Shown here: piece after piece, positions 26,480 through 35,514 of the stretch
Position numbering within the stretch: the stretch's first letter is position 1
Layout of the letters: every line of letters begins with the position of its first letter
From: Caldicoprobacter guelmensis
Lineage (GTDB): Bacteria > Bacillota > Clostridia > Caldicoprobacterales > Caldicoprobacteraceae
Length of the DNA stretch: 64,000 bases
Direction of reading: 5' to 3'
Assembly: GCF_016908415.1 (NCBI RefSeq)
Contig: NZ_JAFBDW010000001.1
Span: 310,001 to 374,000, forward strand
Notes under the pieces: model-generated
What the model saw: the letters and a program-made list of their open reading frames with translations, nothing else
What the model was told of the DNA's origin: nothing
Database searches by the model: none
Made by a program: the position numbers and the translations under genes

Positions 26480-27570
26480 TGGAAAAGGAAAAAATATCCA
26501 GCTTGCAGCTGTTTATGCTCATGACAGGCTTTTTATTTGGTAGTACGCTCATCATCAATCCGATAACAAGCGCAAAAAACGATGGATGGTTGGCTATAAT
26601 TATCGGGGGAATAGGCGGCACATTGCTTTTACGGATGTATGCCACAATCTCTGCTCTTAACCCCTTCAAAAACTTTGCGGAGATTTTGAAAAGCCACTTG
26701 GGCAAAGTACTGGGCAATGTGCTTGCCCTACTGTATGTATGGTATTTTACACACCTGGCTTCACTGGTGCTCAGAAATTTCGGGTCCTTCATGACCACAA
26801 CTGCATACCTATATACCCCATTAGAAGTGATCATTGTCATTTTTGCCATAATTATTGTATACGCGGTAAACAGCGGGATAGAGGTGGTGAGCAGGGTAAG
26901 CAAGATACTTGTACCGGTCATCCCGGTTATAGCAGTTCTCATCAGCATAGGTATCGTAACCGTCCATGATTTTACCGCATTTTTACCATTACTGGAAAAC
27001 GGCATACAGCCCGTAATAAAGGCGGCTTATGCATTTTTGACCTTCCCTTTCGGCGAGACAATCGCCTTTTTAATGATATTTCCACATTTAAACAGAAGAG
27101 AGAATTTAAGAAGAGTGTCCGCCCTGTCAGCGCTGTCAGCCACCGGGCTGTTTCTGTTCATCTTTTTCAGGGATATAACCGCATTGGGGAGCCATTTCAT
27201 ATACCAGGCAACTTATGTACCCCACATAACGTCGGTGCTCATTCCAGGCATAAACCTGGAGCCGCTATTTGATATAAACCTGCTAATAGGAGGAGGAATA
27301 AAGATAGCCATATGTCTGTATGCCGCCTCAACCATGTTGGCTGATATCATAGGTGCAGGCGATTACAGGAAGCTCACCACGGCGTTATTGACATTCTGTG
27401 TAGTACTTTCTATATGGATATACGAAAATATATTCGAAATGTTCAATTGGGCCGAAAATGTGTGGCCTTATTATTCAATACCCTTCCAGTTTGCCATCCC
27501 CCTCATTTTACTGCTTTTATCCTTGAAGAATAAAAATAAGGCGAACACAACGGAGTCAGCTGAACAGTGA
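26479..27570 (+). CDS. gerKB: spore germination receptor B subunit (GerB family permease)
   Basis: Subunit B, a 363-residue integral membrane protein of the amino acid-polyamine-organocation type that binds the germinant. About ten hydrophobic segments can be counted, starting SSLQLFMLMTGFLFGSTL. The ATG overlaps the stop of the small gene (TAATG) and lies 10 nt after GGAG. The frame is open slightly upstream, but that region belongs to the preceding gene. Its 3' end overlaps the convergent DUF3006 gene by 15 bp. Confidence 0.9.
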   Translation: MEKEKISSLQLFMLMTGFLFGSTLIINPITSAKNDGWLAIIIGGIGGTLLLRMYATISALNPFKNFAEILKSHLGKVLGNVLALLYVWYFTHLASLVLRNFGSFMTTTAYLYTPLEVIIVIFAIIIVYAVNSGIEVVSRVSKILVPVIPVIAVLISIGIVTVHDFTAFLPLLENGIQPVIKAAYAFLTFPFGETIAFLMIFPHLNRRENLRRVSALSALSATGLFLFIFFRDITALGSHFIYQATYVPHITSVLIPGINLEPLFDINLLIGGGIKIAICLYAASTMLADIIGAGDYRKLTTALLTFCVVLSIWIYENIFEMFNWAENVWPYYSIPFQFAIPLILLLLSLKNKNKANTTESAEQ

Positions 27571-27783
27571 GTCCATCATCTCCTTTATCTTCATCTTTCT
27601 GGCACGGGTTTCATCGTGGTCTATCTCAATCTCGATGTCCTCACCGCTCACTTTAAGCACCAGGACGGTACCTTCCTCTGCACCCTCGGGCAGCCTTGAC
27701 CTCTCTACATTGATCATCTTCCTGTCTTCATCCTCGCAGACAGCAAAATTTCCCTCAAACCTGTCTATGATGACCTTTTTCAT
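27556..27783 (-). CDS. DUF3006 domain protein
   Basis: A 75-residue acidic protein beginning MKKVIIDRFEGNFAVCED, the DUF3006 signature, with ERSRLPEGAEEG and a charged C-terminus. Function unknown; DUF3006 genes are often found directly after a ComEC-like MBL-fold hydrolase, as here (18-bp gap). ATG at 27783 has AGGAGG 7 nt upstream. Confidence 0.85.
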   Translation of the reverse strand: MKKVIIDRFEGNFAVCEDEDRKMINVERSRLPEGAEEGTVLVLKVSGEDIEIEIDHDETRARKMKIKEMMDSLFS

Positions 27784-27801
27784 TGAACACCCTCCTGACA
27801 T

Positions 27802-28758
27802 TTATTGGTTTTTATAGGCAAATACCTCTATCTTTTCCCCATCGCTGGTTATAACTATAGTCCCTCGCTCATCGGTTCTATATATCTTTGCCCCCACTTG
27901 CTTCAATTTTTGAATAGTTTCGGGCGCCGGATGACCGTAGTCATTGCCTTTTCCGACCGATATCACGGCTATTTGCGGCTGTACAGCTTGCAAAAACTTT
28001 TTGGAAGTTGAATAGGCGCTGCCGTGATGCCCAACTTTAAGCACATCCGATTGCAAATCATACCCCTTTTCAACCATTTCGTTCTCAGATTCAAACCCTG
28101 CATCTCCGGTGAACAAGAACGACGTACCGCCGTACCTCAGCTTTACAACGACAGAGTAATCATTGGTATTCTCATACCGCTTGCTGTTGGGAGCAAGCAC
28201 GACAAATTCGGCTTTTCCAAGTGGATATACAGTACCGGGTACCGGAGGAGTAATCTTCAAGCCCTTATTAGATATGGCTTTCAGCATTTCCTCAAATGTC
28301 CTTGTATTGCTCTCTACTTTGGGCATTATTATGTGTTTTACTTCAAAAGATTTTATCACGGCATCCATCCCGCCTATGTGGTCCTCGTGTGGATGAGTGG
28401 CGATGACATACTCCAGAGTAGTTATCCCCCTTGCCTTTATATAATCCACCACCAGCTGGCTATCCTCGTTGTTGCCGGCGTCTATCAACATGGCGGCCCC
28501 ATCCATTGTAATCAAGATGCTGTCGGCCTGCCCCACATCGATAAAGTGTACTGCCAAACCACGCTCGCTGTTGCTACCTGGGACTTTTTCACCGCTTTCT
28601 GTAGCCGGCGTTATTTGGCCATTCCCAGCAGTATTTCCCTCTGCAGGTGGTTTGGCCACCTCCTCGCTGGACAGCCTGGCTATCACAAACACCATAAATA
28701 GGATGAATATATACATCATTTTCATCCATGTCGCGGTAGTATTGTATCTTCTTGGCAT
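27802..28758 (-). CDS. ComEC/Rec2-type MBL-fold hydrolase, secreted or membrane-anchored
   Basis: A 318-residue protein with one N-terminal membrane segment (MMYIFILFMVFVIARL) that may be a signal anchor, a low-complexity linker, and a metallo-beta-lactamase domain like the C-terminal domain of ComEC: VHFIDVGQADSILI, the metal motif ATHPHEDHIGG, FLFTGDAG and VLKVGHHGSAYS. Such proteins may be extracellular nucleases or phosphodiesterases; no ComEC channel part is present. ATG at 28758 has AGGAGG 9 nt upstream. Forms a pair with the DUF3006 gene. Confidence 0.88.
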   Translation of the reverse strand: MPRRYNTTATWMKMMYIFILFMVFVIARLSSEEVAKPPAEGNTAGNGQITPATESGEKVPGSNSERGLAVHFIDVGQADSILITMDGAAMLIDAGNNEDSQLVVDYIKARGITTLEYVIATHPHEDHIGGMDAVIKSFEVKHIIMPKVESNTRTFEEMLKAISNKGLKITPPVPGTVYPLGKAEFVVLAPNSKRYENTNDYSVVVKLRYGGTSFLFTGDAGFESENEMVEKGYDLQSDVLKVGHHGSAYSTSKKFLQAVQPQIAVISVGKGNDYGHPAPETIQKLKQVGAKIYRTDERGTIVITSDGEKIEVFAYKNQ

Positions 28759-28980
28759 TAAACCACCCCTCCTGTTAACTGCCATTCGTTACTGCTTCAA
28801 AAGCTCATTTAATTTTCTACTTCCATGTTAAATTCGTTTTTCAAATACTGTTTAACAGGTTGCTTAAGCATAATTGGTGGATATGTTTGAGCAGGCTGCC
28901 CAAAGGAAATTCGACAAAGACAGGGTGATGCTGAGAGCAAGTACCAGCTGATATTTGAACAACTGCCAGTTGAGGTTAAT

Positions 28981-29793
28981 TTACTCCCCTGTTCCCTTAT
29001 TTTTCATACGATGGGTAAACTCTGCCTGAAGCCTTGGAGCTTCCTTGTCTTCCTTGACCGCCTTTATTGCACGGGCCAGCGCTGCAACATAAATGTCAAG
29101 TACCACCTTTCCCTTTTCTTCGCTGGCATAGCTGGCATTGCCTACCACGTTTTCCGGATAGTCTGCGTACCACCAAAGGGCGTTATGTACCCCGTGTTCC
29201 CATAAATGTTTAAAGCGCCTCAAAGGTTCAACCGTGTTCTGCGGAGCATATTCCAATTTTGCCTTGCCCGGGCAACAGGCCATAAAAAGTGAGGTCTCCA
29301 TTTCACAAGCATGTCCCATAACATCTGTTTCCCACAGGCTGTTTATTCTGGCGCGTTCCTCACTTGTAAGCCCCTCACCAATATTGGTATAGTAAAGGAT
29401 ATAATCTGTTGGCTCATCCAGTCGGCTCATGGCAAAATAGTCCAGCATGTGCCTATTGCCTCCATGGCCATTTACAATAAGAATCTTTTTAAATCCGTTG
29501 GAGGCAATGGACTTTAATAGTAAGCTCAATGCTTCAATGGCAAAAGCCTGGGGAAAGTTCACTGTGCCCGTAAAGCAAGCAGCTTCGTGGACTTGCATCA
29601 TGAAGTAGGGTGGGAACACGACCGCAGGCTCAATCTCTGCAGCCCTGCACGCTATTGTGTGGGTGATAATCATGTCACATCCGAAAGGCAGATGTTCTCC
29701 ATGCCGCTCTAGAGATCCGGTCGGGACAATGCAGAGGCCATGCTCCTCTACAGCTCTTTTAAAATCCCGAGGCACCAAATATTCCCAGCGCAT
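28981..29793 (-). CDS. creatininase-family amidohydrolase
   Basis: Metal-dependent cyclic-amide hydrolase of 270 residues. Family motifs are all visible: PTGSLERHGEHLPFGCDM with metal ligands near residue 30, ILIVNGHGGNR near 120, and GHACEMETS near 170. The substrate is not necessarily creatinine; family members also include formamidases and peptide-cofactor hydrolases such as MftE. ATG at 29793 has GGGGGAG 6 nt upstream. It seems to be a single-gene unit. Confidence 0.88.
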   Translation of the reverse strand: MRWEYLVPRDFKRAVEEHGLCIVPTGSLERHGEHLPFGCDMIITHTIACRAAEIEPAVVFPPYFMMQVHEAACFTGTVNFPQAFAIEALSLLLKSIASNGFKKILIVNGHGGNRHMLDYFAMSRLDEPTDYILYYTNIGEGLTSEERARINSLWETDVMGHACEMETSLFMACCPGKAKLEYAPQNTVEPLRRFKHLWEHGVHNALWWYADYPENVVGNASYASEEKGKVVLDIYVAALARAIKAVKEDKEAPRLQAEFTHRMKNKGTGE

Positions 29794-29854
29794 AAACAAC
29801 TCCCCCTTATTTTACAGTTTAAACAAATCACAAGTATATTTTACCATATAAAAT

Positions 29855-29896
29855 CAAAAAAGGATATATCCCCTTAAATTGGATATATCCTTTTTG
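29855..29896 (-). terminator. rho-independent terminator (bidirectional)
   Basis: Perfect arms AGGATATATCC and GGATATATCCT with A and T tails on both sides. It ends the membrane-protein gene at 29978-30454 and insulates the creatininase-family gene. Confidence 0.8.
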
Positions 29897-29977
29897 ACGT
29901 TCAGCTAGACCTAACTGAAATGTTCATTAAATTATTCTAAATAAACGACATTCCCAGTTTTTTGACATTTGTTACTT

Positions 29978-30454
29978 TTACATTTTCATCTCCAATAAGG
30001 CTGGGTTTAGCATTCCAAATATCATTGCAATGTGAGCAACAATTAGAAAAGTTCCTACGAATATTGCATGGAGTTTCAGTTTGTCAACCTCATCACGGCT
30101 TTTTGCTATTACTCCCAATTCTAAAAGCGCTATACCCAGAAGCGGTACAACACCTGATAGATAAAAACCCACAGCAATTACATCAGCCGGCCCTCTCCAA
30201 CCTCCAGAAACAGTCAAAGGTATTACTGCATTAAAGAAAAGGTAAATAAAAATTCCGACGAAATAAAGTCCTGCTAAAATTCCAGCAATTCTATTCAATT
30301 TTCTGAGCCCACCGTCGAGCTTCCTACTGAATAGTATTGCTAATTCTGAAACAGCTATGGTTTCAGCAAGAATGACCGGGATGGCCATAAAAATAATGAG
30401 ATTCCAGGGTTGGTTTGTTGCGAGTAATTCCATATAATGTGTCATTGTATTCAT
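29978..30454 (-). CDS. hypothetical four-helix membrane protein
   Basis: A 158-residue protein with about four membrane helices (roughly residues 17-38, 53-75, 90-110 and 128-150) and charged loops (FSRKLDGGLRKLNR, KSRDEVDKLKLH). It resembles uncharacterised Firmicute membrane proteins (DUF6803-like, from memory and unverified). ATG has GGAGG 10 nt upstream. Stands alone, with a terminator downstream. No function proposed. Confidence 0.65.
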   Translation of the reverse strand: MNTMTHYMELLATNQPWNLIIFMAIPVILAETIAVSELAILFSRKLDGGLRKLNRIAGILAGLYFVGIFIYLFFNAVIPLTVSGGWRGPADVIAVGFYLSGVVPLLGIALLELGVIAKSRDEVDKLKLHAIFVGTFLIVAHIAMIFGMLNPALLEMKM

Positions 30455-30658
30455 GCTTTCATGACCTCCTTCATTTTTTGCTCAATTATAGGATAAATAT
30501 GTGAAGATTTTATGAAGATAGCAACATTTCGATATCATCCAACCAGCTTTTACGGCACCAGTTATCTTCCATCTTTGTACGCACTACACGTGTTTCGGAC
30601 TGTGAGAAGCAAGCAAAAGAAAATACAGGAATAAATTTTAATAACGTCTTGTAAACAA

Positions 30659-30904
30659 TTATTTCATTGCTAGTCCTTTATTGATTGCTTCCTCGATGAC
30701 CTTATGGCAGCAAACGCCCATTGGATTATTCACTTTACAATTGGAATTTTTCATTAAAGCTTTGGGAAAGGTATTCATCTTCACCACTATCTCAATCCTC
30801 CCGGGTACGATGCGAATCTCCTTTATGTCATCATCATGGAATGTGGGGAAGTATCCGTAATCCTGTTCGATCTTTGCTGCCCCTTCTATGAATCTCATAT
30901 CCAT
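30659..30904 (-). CDS. small protein of unknown function, Imm50-like N-terminus
   Basis: An 81-residue protein. The stretch YGYFPTFHDDDIKEIRI resembles the start of Imm50-type domains, which are normally about 130 residues, so this could be a shortened relative; the C-terminal third has four cysteines (NCKVNNPMGVCCHK counted with neighbours three) and does not look like the rest of that family. No toxin gene is adjacent. ATG at 30904 has GAGGTG 6 nt upstream. Low certainty on family. Confidence 0.5.
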   Translation of the reverse strand: MDMRFIEGAAKIEQDYGYFPTFHDDDIKEIRIVPGRIEIVVKMNTFPKALMKNSNCKVNNPMGVCCHKVIEEAINKGLAMK

Positions 30905-30950
30905 ATAACTCACCTCTTCTCACCAACATCCTTGCAGTTCAAGGCTTTAC

Positions 30951-32330
30951 TTATTTATGTTTTCTTTTGAGCGATGCCACGCACTCCACGTGAGTCGTAT
31001 GCGGGAACATGTCCACCGGTTGTACATCAACCACCTCATATCCGTGTTCAGTTAAAAGTTTTAAGTCCCTTGCAAGAGTCGCTGGGTTACAGGATACATA
31101 AACAATCCTTTGCGGCGCCATACGCGCTAGGGCCTCCAGCACCTCGGCTTCACATCCCTTTCTGGGTGGGTCCAACACCACCACATCGGCATGCAAACCC
31201 GAGTTCACCAGCTCGGGGATCACTACTTCGGCTTTCCCTTCTATGAATTCAGCATTTGTTATGCCATTTATCCTGGCATTCTCCCACGCATCCTGTACCG
31301 CTTGAGGCACTTCCTCTATGCCATATACTTTATGGGCATTACGTGCCAAAAACAGCGAAATGGTACCTATTCCGCTATAGAGGTCTATAACCGTTTCTTT
31401 ACCTGTTAATGTGGCATACTCTAATACTTTATTATACAAGATCTCAGTCTGTACCGGATTTACCTGAAAAAACGAGAGGGGCGATATCTTAAAAGTTAAT
31501 CGGCCCAGGATATCGACAATATAGTCCTGTCCCCACAAAGTGATGTTCTCTTGCCCCAAGATTACATTGGTCTTTTTAGAATTTATATTCTGCACAATGC
31601 TGGTTATACCTGGTATATTGTTCCTTAAAAGCTCGACGAGCTTATCTTTATGCGGTAGGTTTTTTCCATTTGTTACAATAACAAACATCACCTGTCCAGT
31701 TTTAAAACCCACTTTAGTTACAACATGGCGTACGATGCCTTGGTGAGCACACTCATCATATACAGGAATGGAGTACTTTTGTATAAAATTTCTTATTACC
31801 TCAATTATCTTGTCGTTAATTTGATGATTTATCATACACCTATCCATATCAACAATATCATGGCTTTTGGGTGCAAAAAAACCAATGGCCAATGAACTGC
31901 CAGCCCTCCCTACAGGAAACTGGGCTTTATTACGGTATCTCCATGGCTCAACCATACCGATAGTGTCATGCACCTTTACGCCTGTGATCTTCCCTATGCG
32001 CTCTAAAGCATCACGCACCCGACGGGTCTTAAACTTGAGCTGTGCATTGTATGAAAGGTGTTGAATAGAGCATCCACCGCACTGCTTTGAATAAGAACAT
32101 GGTGGGACCACCCTATCCGGTGATGGTTCAATTATCTTCAGCAGTTTGCCATACCCATAATTCTTGCCTATTCTTAAAGCCTTAATCCTCACCTTCTCGC
32201 CCGGCAGAGCTCCTGGTACAAACATGGTAAATCCGTTTATCCGACCTATGCCTTCTCCATCAACGCTTATATCTTCGATGGTCATTTCATATTCCTGATT
32301 TTGGCTAACAGGCATATCTTTTTGTTTCAT
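30951..32330 (-). CDS. rlmD: 23S rRNA (uracil-C5)-methyltransferase, RlmD/RlmCD type
   Basis: SAM-dependent enzyme making m5U in 23S rRNA (U1939; in Gram-positives the single enzyme RlmCD also does U747). 459 residues: N-terminal TRAM domain (EMTIEDISVDGEGIGR), four cysteines for a 4Fe-4S cluster (PPCSYSKQCGGCSIQHL and the later CMINH), SAM motif VIDLYSGIGTISLFLA, and the catalytic Cys in YVSCNPATLARDL with LDPPRKGCE. ATG at 32330 has AAGGGTG 6 nt upstream. Confidence 0.92.
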   Translation of the reverse strand: MKQKDMPVSQNQEYEMTIEDISVDGEGIGRINGFTMFVPGALPGEKVRIKALRIGKNYGYGKLLKIIEPSPDRVVPPCSYSKQCGGCSIQHLSYNAQLKFKTRRVRDALERIGKITGVKVHDTIGMVEPWRYRNKAQFPVGRAGSSLAIGFFAPKSHDIVDMDRCMINHQINDKIIEVIRNFIQKYSIPVYDECAHQGIVRHVVTKVGFKTGQVMFVIVTNGKNLPHKDKLVELLRNNIPGITSIVQNINSKKTNVILGQENITLWGQDYIVDILGRLTFKISPLSFFQVNPVQTEILYNKVLEYATLTGKETVIDLYSGIGTISLFLARNAHKVYGIEEVPQAVQDAWENARINGITNAEFIEGKAEVVIPELVNSGLHADVVVLDPPRKGCEAEVLEALARMAPQRIVYVSCNPATLARDLKLLTEHGYEVVDVQPVDMFPHTTHVECVASLKRKHK

Positions 32331-32533
32331 CAATTTCACCCTTCTAAAAATTGTGTTTAATGATTGTTTTTACCACGCCAATGTACCAATAGTGTTAAGA
32401 AATATTAAACCGATATATCTTAATTTATTTTAACACATCCTTCTATTTAATAAAGCCTTACCTTTCACACAAAGTTTTCACTACAATTAAAGTCTGAATA
32501 GGATGGTACCAAACTTGCCTCTTATCCTTCAAA

Positions 32534-32570
32534 AAATAAAAAAGGGGCTAAACACGTCAGCCCCTTTTAT
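32534..32570 (-). terminator. rho-independent terminator
   Basis: Arms AAAAGGGGCT and AGCCCCTTTT with a 9-nt loop, followed by T-rich sequence on the minus strand, 17 bp after the LysM gene. Confidence 0.85.
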
Positions 32571-32587
32571 CAGCATTTAAAAATTGC

Positions 32588-33472
32588 TCACACGGGTATG
32601 CATATCCTTTGACCAATCTGCAACCTGTTGGGGTCAACACCTGGATTAGCTGCTATAATGGCTTCAACCGTAGTACCAAACCGCCTTGCTAGGTTAAAGA
32701 AGGTATCCCCTGATCTTATTATATACGGCGTTGTGCCGGCAGGGCATACAGGTGGTGCAGCAGTTGGTATACAAATCCTCTGGCCTATCTGCAGCCTGTT
32801 GGGATCTACTCCCGGATTAGCCGCTATTATGGCCTCTACAGTGGTGTTAAACCTCCTTGCTAAGTTAAAGAAAGTATCACCCGCCCTTATTATATACGGC
32901 GTTGTACCTGCAGGGCATACAGGTGGTGCAGCACCTGGTATGCATATCGTCTGGCCTACTAGCAACCCCTCTGGGTCAACACCTGGATTGGCCGCCATTA
33001 TGGCCGCAACCGTAGTGCCAAACCTCCTTGCCAAGCTAAAGAAGGTATCACCTGCCCTTACTACATAAGGAAATGTGCCGGCAGGACAGGTAACCGGTGG
33101 TACAGCAAGGGGTATGCAGATGACCTGCCCAACCCTCAGGTTCTCAGGATCAATGCCGGGATTGGCCTCCAAAATGTCATCCACTGAGACATTAAACCGC
33201 CGCGCAATGGAAAACAGGGTATCCCCTGGCCGAATGGTATAAAAGTTCCCTTCAGGACAGGGTGGAAATTGTGGCTGCATAGGTATGCATATCCTCTGAC
33301 CTATCTGTAACCGATTAGGATCAATCCCTGGATTAGCAGATATGATTGCGGCCACCGTGGTATTAAATCTTCTCGCTAATGAAAAGAAAGTATCTCCTGG
33401 CCTTATGATATATGGCATGGTGCCAGGAGGACATTGCTGTAAAGGATAAAAATAGCCCATAGGATATTCCAT
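32588..33472 (-). CDS. protein of five LysM repeats
   Basis: 294 residues that are almost entirely five LysM domains, each of about 55 residues with the pattern YxIRxGDTFFxLARRF, TTVxAIxxANPGxDP, LQIGQRICIP, separated by short Pro/Cys linkers (CPAGTTPY). LysM binds N-acetylglucosamine polymers. There is no signal peptide or enzyme domain, a layout typical of spore-coat or spore-envelope LysM proteins of Clostridia and Bacilli; that location is inference. ATG has GGGAGG 10 nt upstream. Repeats 4 and 5 are almost identical, indicating recent duplication. Confidence 0.9.
   Translation of the reverse strand: MEYPMGYFYPLQQCPPGTMPYIIRPGDTFFSLARRFNTTVAAIISANPGIDPNRLQIGQRICIPMQPQFPPCPEGNFYTIRPGDTLFSIARRFNVSVDDILEANPGIDPENLRVGQVICIPLAVPPVTCPAGTFPYVVRAGDTFFSLARRFGTTVAAIMAANPGVDPEGLLVGQTICIPGAAPPVCPAGTTPYIIRAGDTFFNLARRFNTTVEAIIAANPGVDPNRLQIGQRICIPTAAPPVCPAGTTPYIIRSGDTFFNLARRFGTTVEAIIAANPGVDPNRLQIGQRICIPV
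32600..33450 (-). repeat. tandem LysM-coding repeats of about 165-185 bp
   Basis: Five imperfect direct repeats at DNA level, with the two closest to the 3' end of the gene (32600-32960) matching over most of their length. They could recombine and change domain number. Confidence 0.75.
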
Positions 33473-33584
33473 GGTTCAATTACCTCCCTTATTGACATTG
33501 CTATCACTACAGTATATTCGGGAAAGCAATGAACTGTTACCTATGGGCTGGTTTTAAGAAGTTTTTCATTCCTAAAATAGTTTT

Positions 33585-34457
33585 TTATAGCTTCATTACC
33601 TCTTCTACATAGCGCCTTAAATTCTCAGCACCTATTGCGATACCAGTAATTGGGTCTTCAATGCCCTCAAATTCAATAGACAAAAATCCGTTATATCCTG
33701 CGCTTTTCAATAGATTCAGACACTGAATGACTGGCACATCCCCATGCCCTATAATAGCACCACGAAGATAATTACCGCCCCTGGATTTAAACCATCCTTT
33801 TCCTGGGTTGGGGAGCATACCCGATTTCACATGGAAATCCTTTACATGCACATGGAAAACATAAGGAAGCAGCCTTCCCACTGCTTTTACCGGATCCTCA
33901 TCCACACATAAGAAATTCCCAATGTCAAGTAATACACCAAAGTTAGGGTGATTAACGGCATTCACCAGTCTTTCAACGCGTTCGCTGTCTTGACAGAAGA
34001 ACCCATGATTTTCTATTGTAGTCTTTATTCCCAATTCTTGAGCAAATTCTGTAACTGCTCTACATCCCTCCACCAACCTTGGAAGGGCATCATCAAAACC
34101 TCTGGGGCCTCGATATTCTTTTGGGAAACCCCAACTAGCATCATGTCGCATACAGGGAACCCCAAGCGCTTTCGCAACTCTCACTTCTTCCTTTACCCTT
34201 TCTATTTCCTTTTCAAGGTCACCATTTGAACCGTTGATAAAATCCGCCGCTATAGCGTAATTAATAATTTTAATGCCCAGCTTTTCGGCTTCCTCTCGTA
34301 CTCGCTCGGCATATGTAAGCACTGTTTCCCCCTCTGGCGGAGTAGACAAGCCAGCAAATTCAACCGCTTCAAATCCCATTTTCTTAGCTTTTTTTAACAC
34401 CTCTAACGAACTTAGTTTACAGCGGCTATAGCTGTAAGAACTGACTCCCAGCTTCAT
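33585..34457 (-). CDS. sugar phosphate isomerase/epimerase-like TIM barrel
   Basis: A 290-residue protein of the xylose isomerase-like TIM barrel superfamily (IolE/IolI/YcjR type). KLGVSSYSYSRC starts strand 1; TIENHGFFCQD, LLDIGNFL and HVHVKDFHVKSG supply the usual metal-binding Glu, Asp and His residues; GFLSIEFEGIEDP near the end supplies the last Glu. The substrate is unknown. ATG at 34457 has GGGGGG 8 nt upstream. Confidence 0.85.
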   Translation of the reverse strand: MKLGVSSYSYSRCKLSSLEVLKKAKKMGFEAVEFAGLSTPPEGETVLTYAERVREEAEKLGIKIINYAIAADFINGSNGDLEKEIERVKEEVRVAKALGVPCMRHDASWGFPKEYRGPRGFDDALPRLVEGCRAVTEFAQELGIKTTIENHGFFCQDSERVERLVNAVNHPNFGVLLDIGNFLCVDEDPVKAVGRLLPYVFHVHVKDFHVKSGMLPNPGKGWFKSRGGNYLRGAIIGHGDVPVIQCLNLLKSAGYNGFLSIEFEGIEDPITGIAIGAENLRRYVEEVMKL

Positions 34458-34561
34458 GTTATTTACCCCCCTCATCTTTTTTTAAATTCCTCAGCACATA
34501 AAAACTATGTGGCCTGTTTAAGACTAGTTAACCAAAGTGCTCTAACCACATAACAAATAGT

Positions 34562-35509
34562 TTACCCTAATCTAAACTTCACCTTGCGAATCCCAACTAT
34601 CCTGCCGTTATCGTTTTTAATTTCATCAGGAAAGGCTGCCCTCAGTCTCTGAATCGTCTCCTTATTGTCATAGCCAATCTGCTCAAGTATAGCGGCAATG
34701 ATGATACCCCACTCATCAGAAGATCCGTCCTCAATTTTCAACACAAAACCCAACCTTTCTTTTTTGAGCCCAAAACAGTAAATCCCCATGGCTCCCCCTT
34801 TGGCCACTATATTGTCATCTTGAAGTAACAAGGAACAAAGGCCATTGGTACCGGCTATCATTTCGGGATATACATTCATAAGCCTAGTAATCTTTTCTAC
34901 TGCAGCTCTAACGTGAGCATCCCTTATAAGGTCAGGACAAGCCAACCTAAGATATGCATTGGCGATAAATATGAGGGGCATAGCAAATACCGGCACACCG
35001 CAACCATCAACGCCAATTTGAATGTCCTCTTCGGGATATCCAGATATTGTGGCGATGTGCTGTTTGATGAGCTGTTGAACGGGATGGTCAATGCTCCAAT
35101 AGTCCTCCATTTTATATCCCAATTCCTTGCAAAGCATCAATATGCCCAAATGCTTACCCGCACAGTTGTGATATATTCTCCTGGGCCTGGCGCTGCATAT
35201 CAGCAAATCTTCGGGAATACCCGTCTTATTCATTATGGATTCAAGCACTTCTATATGAAATGGCTCTGCCATATGGGATGCACACAGTATGGTTGCTTCC
35301 CTTCCTGTTAACCCGTATTTTTCATCTAAGCCTAACTTAAATACCGGAATAGCTTGAATAGGTTTAGCGGTAGAGCGCATGAATGTTATACGTTCAGGCT
35401 CACCTACCGAATAGACTACCTCCCCAGTATCAGAAATGCCACATATAAACCCCCTATGTACATTTTCTATTACTTCCCCTCTGTATTCTTCCACCAATAC
35501 CTCACTCAA
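34562..35509 (-). CDS. asparaginase II family protein
   Basis: About 315 residues of the PF06089-type L-asparaginase II family, distinct from classical bacterial asparaginases. Conserved opening SEVLVEEYRGEVIENVHRG, then FMRSTAKPIQAIPV, NCAGKHLGILMLC and GVDGCGVPVFAMPL. Hydrolyses asparagine to aspartate and ammonia in characterised members. I take TTG at 35509 as start: GGAGG lies 10 nt upstream and the protein then begins as its relatives do. It starts 5 bp after the thioesterase stop, so the pair is co-transcribed. Confidence 0.85.
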   Translation of the reverse strand: MSEVLVEEYRGEVIENVHRGFICGISDTGEVVYSVGEPERITFMRSTAKPIQAIPVFKLGLDEKYGLTGREATILCASHMAEPFHIEVLESIMNKTGIPEDLLICSARPRRIYHNCAGKHLGILMLCKELGYKMEDYWSIDHPVQQLIKQHIATISGYPEEDIQIGVDGCGVPVFAMPLIFIANAYLRLACPDLIRDAHVRAAVEKITRLMNVYPEMIAGTNGLCSLLLQDDNIVAKGGAMGIYCFGLKKERLGFVLKIEDGSSDEWGIIIAAILEQIGYDNKETIQRLRAAFPDEIKNDNGRIVGIRKVKFRLG

Positions 35510-35514
35510 ATCAT

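Noticed and set aside
32588..33472. Repeated DNA at the LysM gene as a CRISPR array
   Set aside because: Repeat units are about 165-185 bp, in frame, and encode LysM domains; there are no short repeats with unique spacers.
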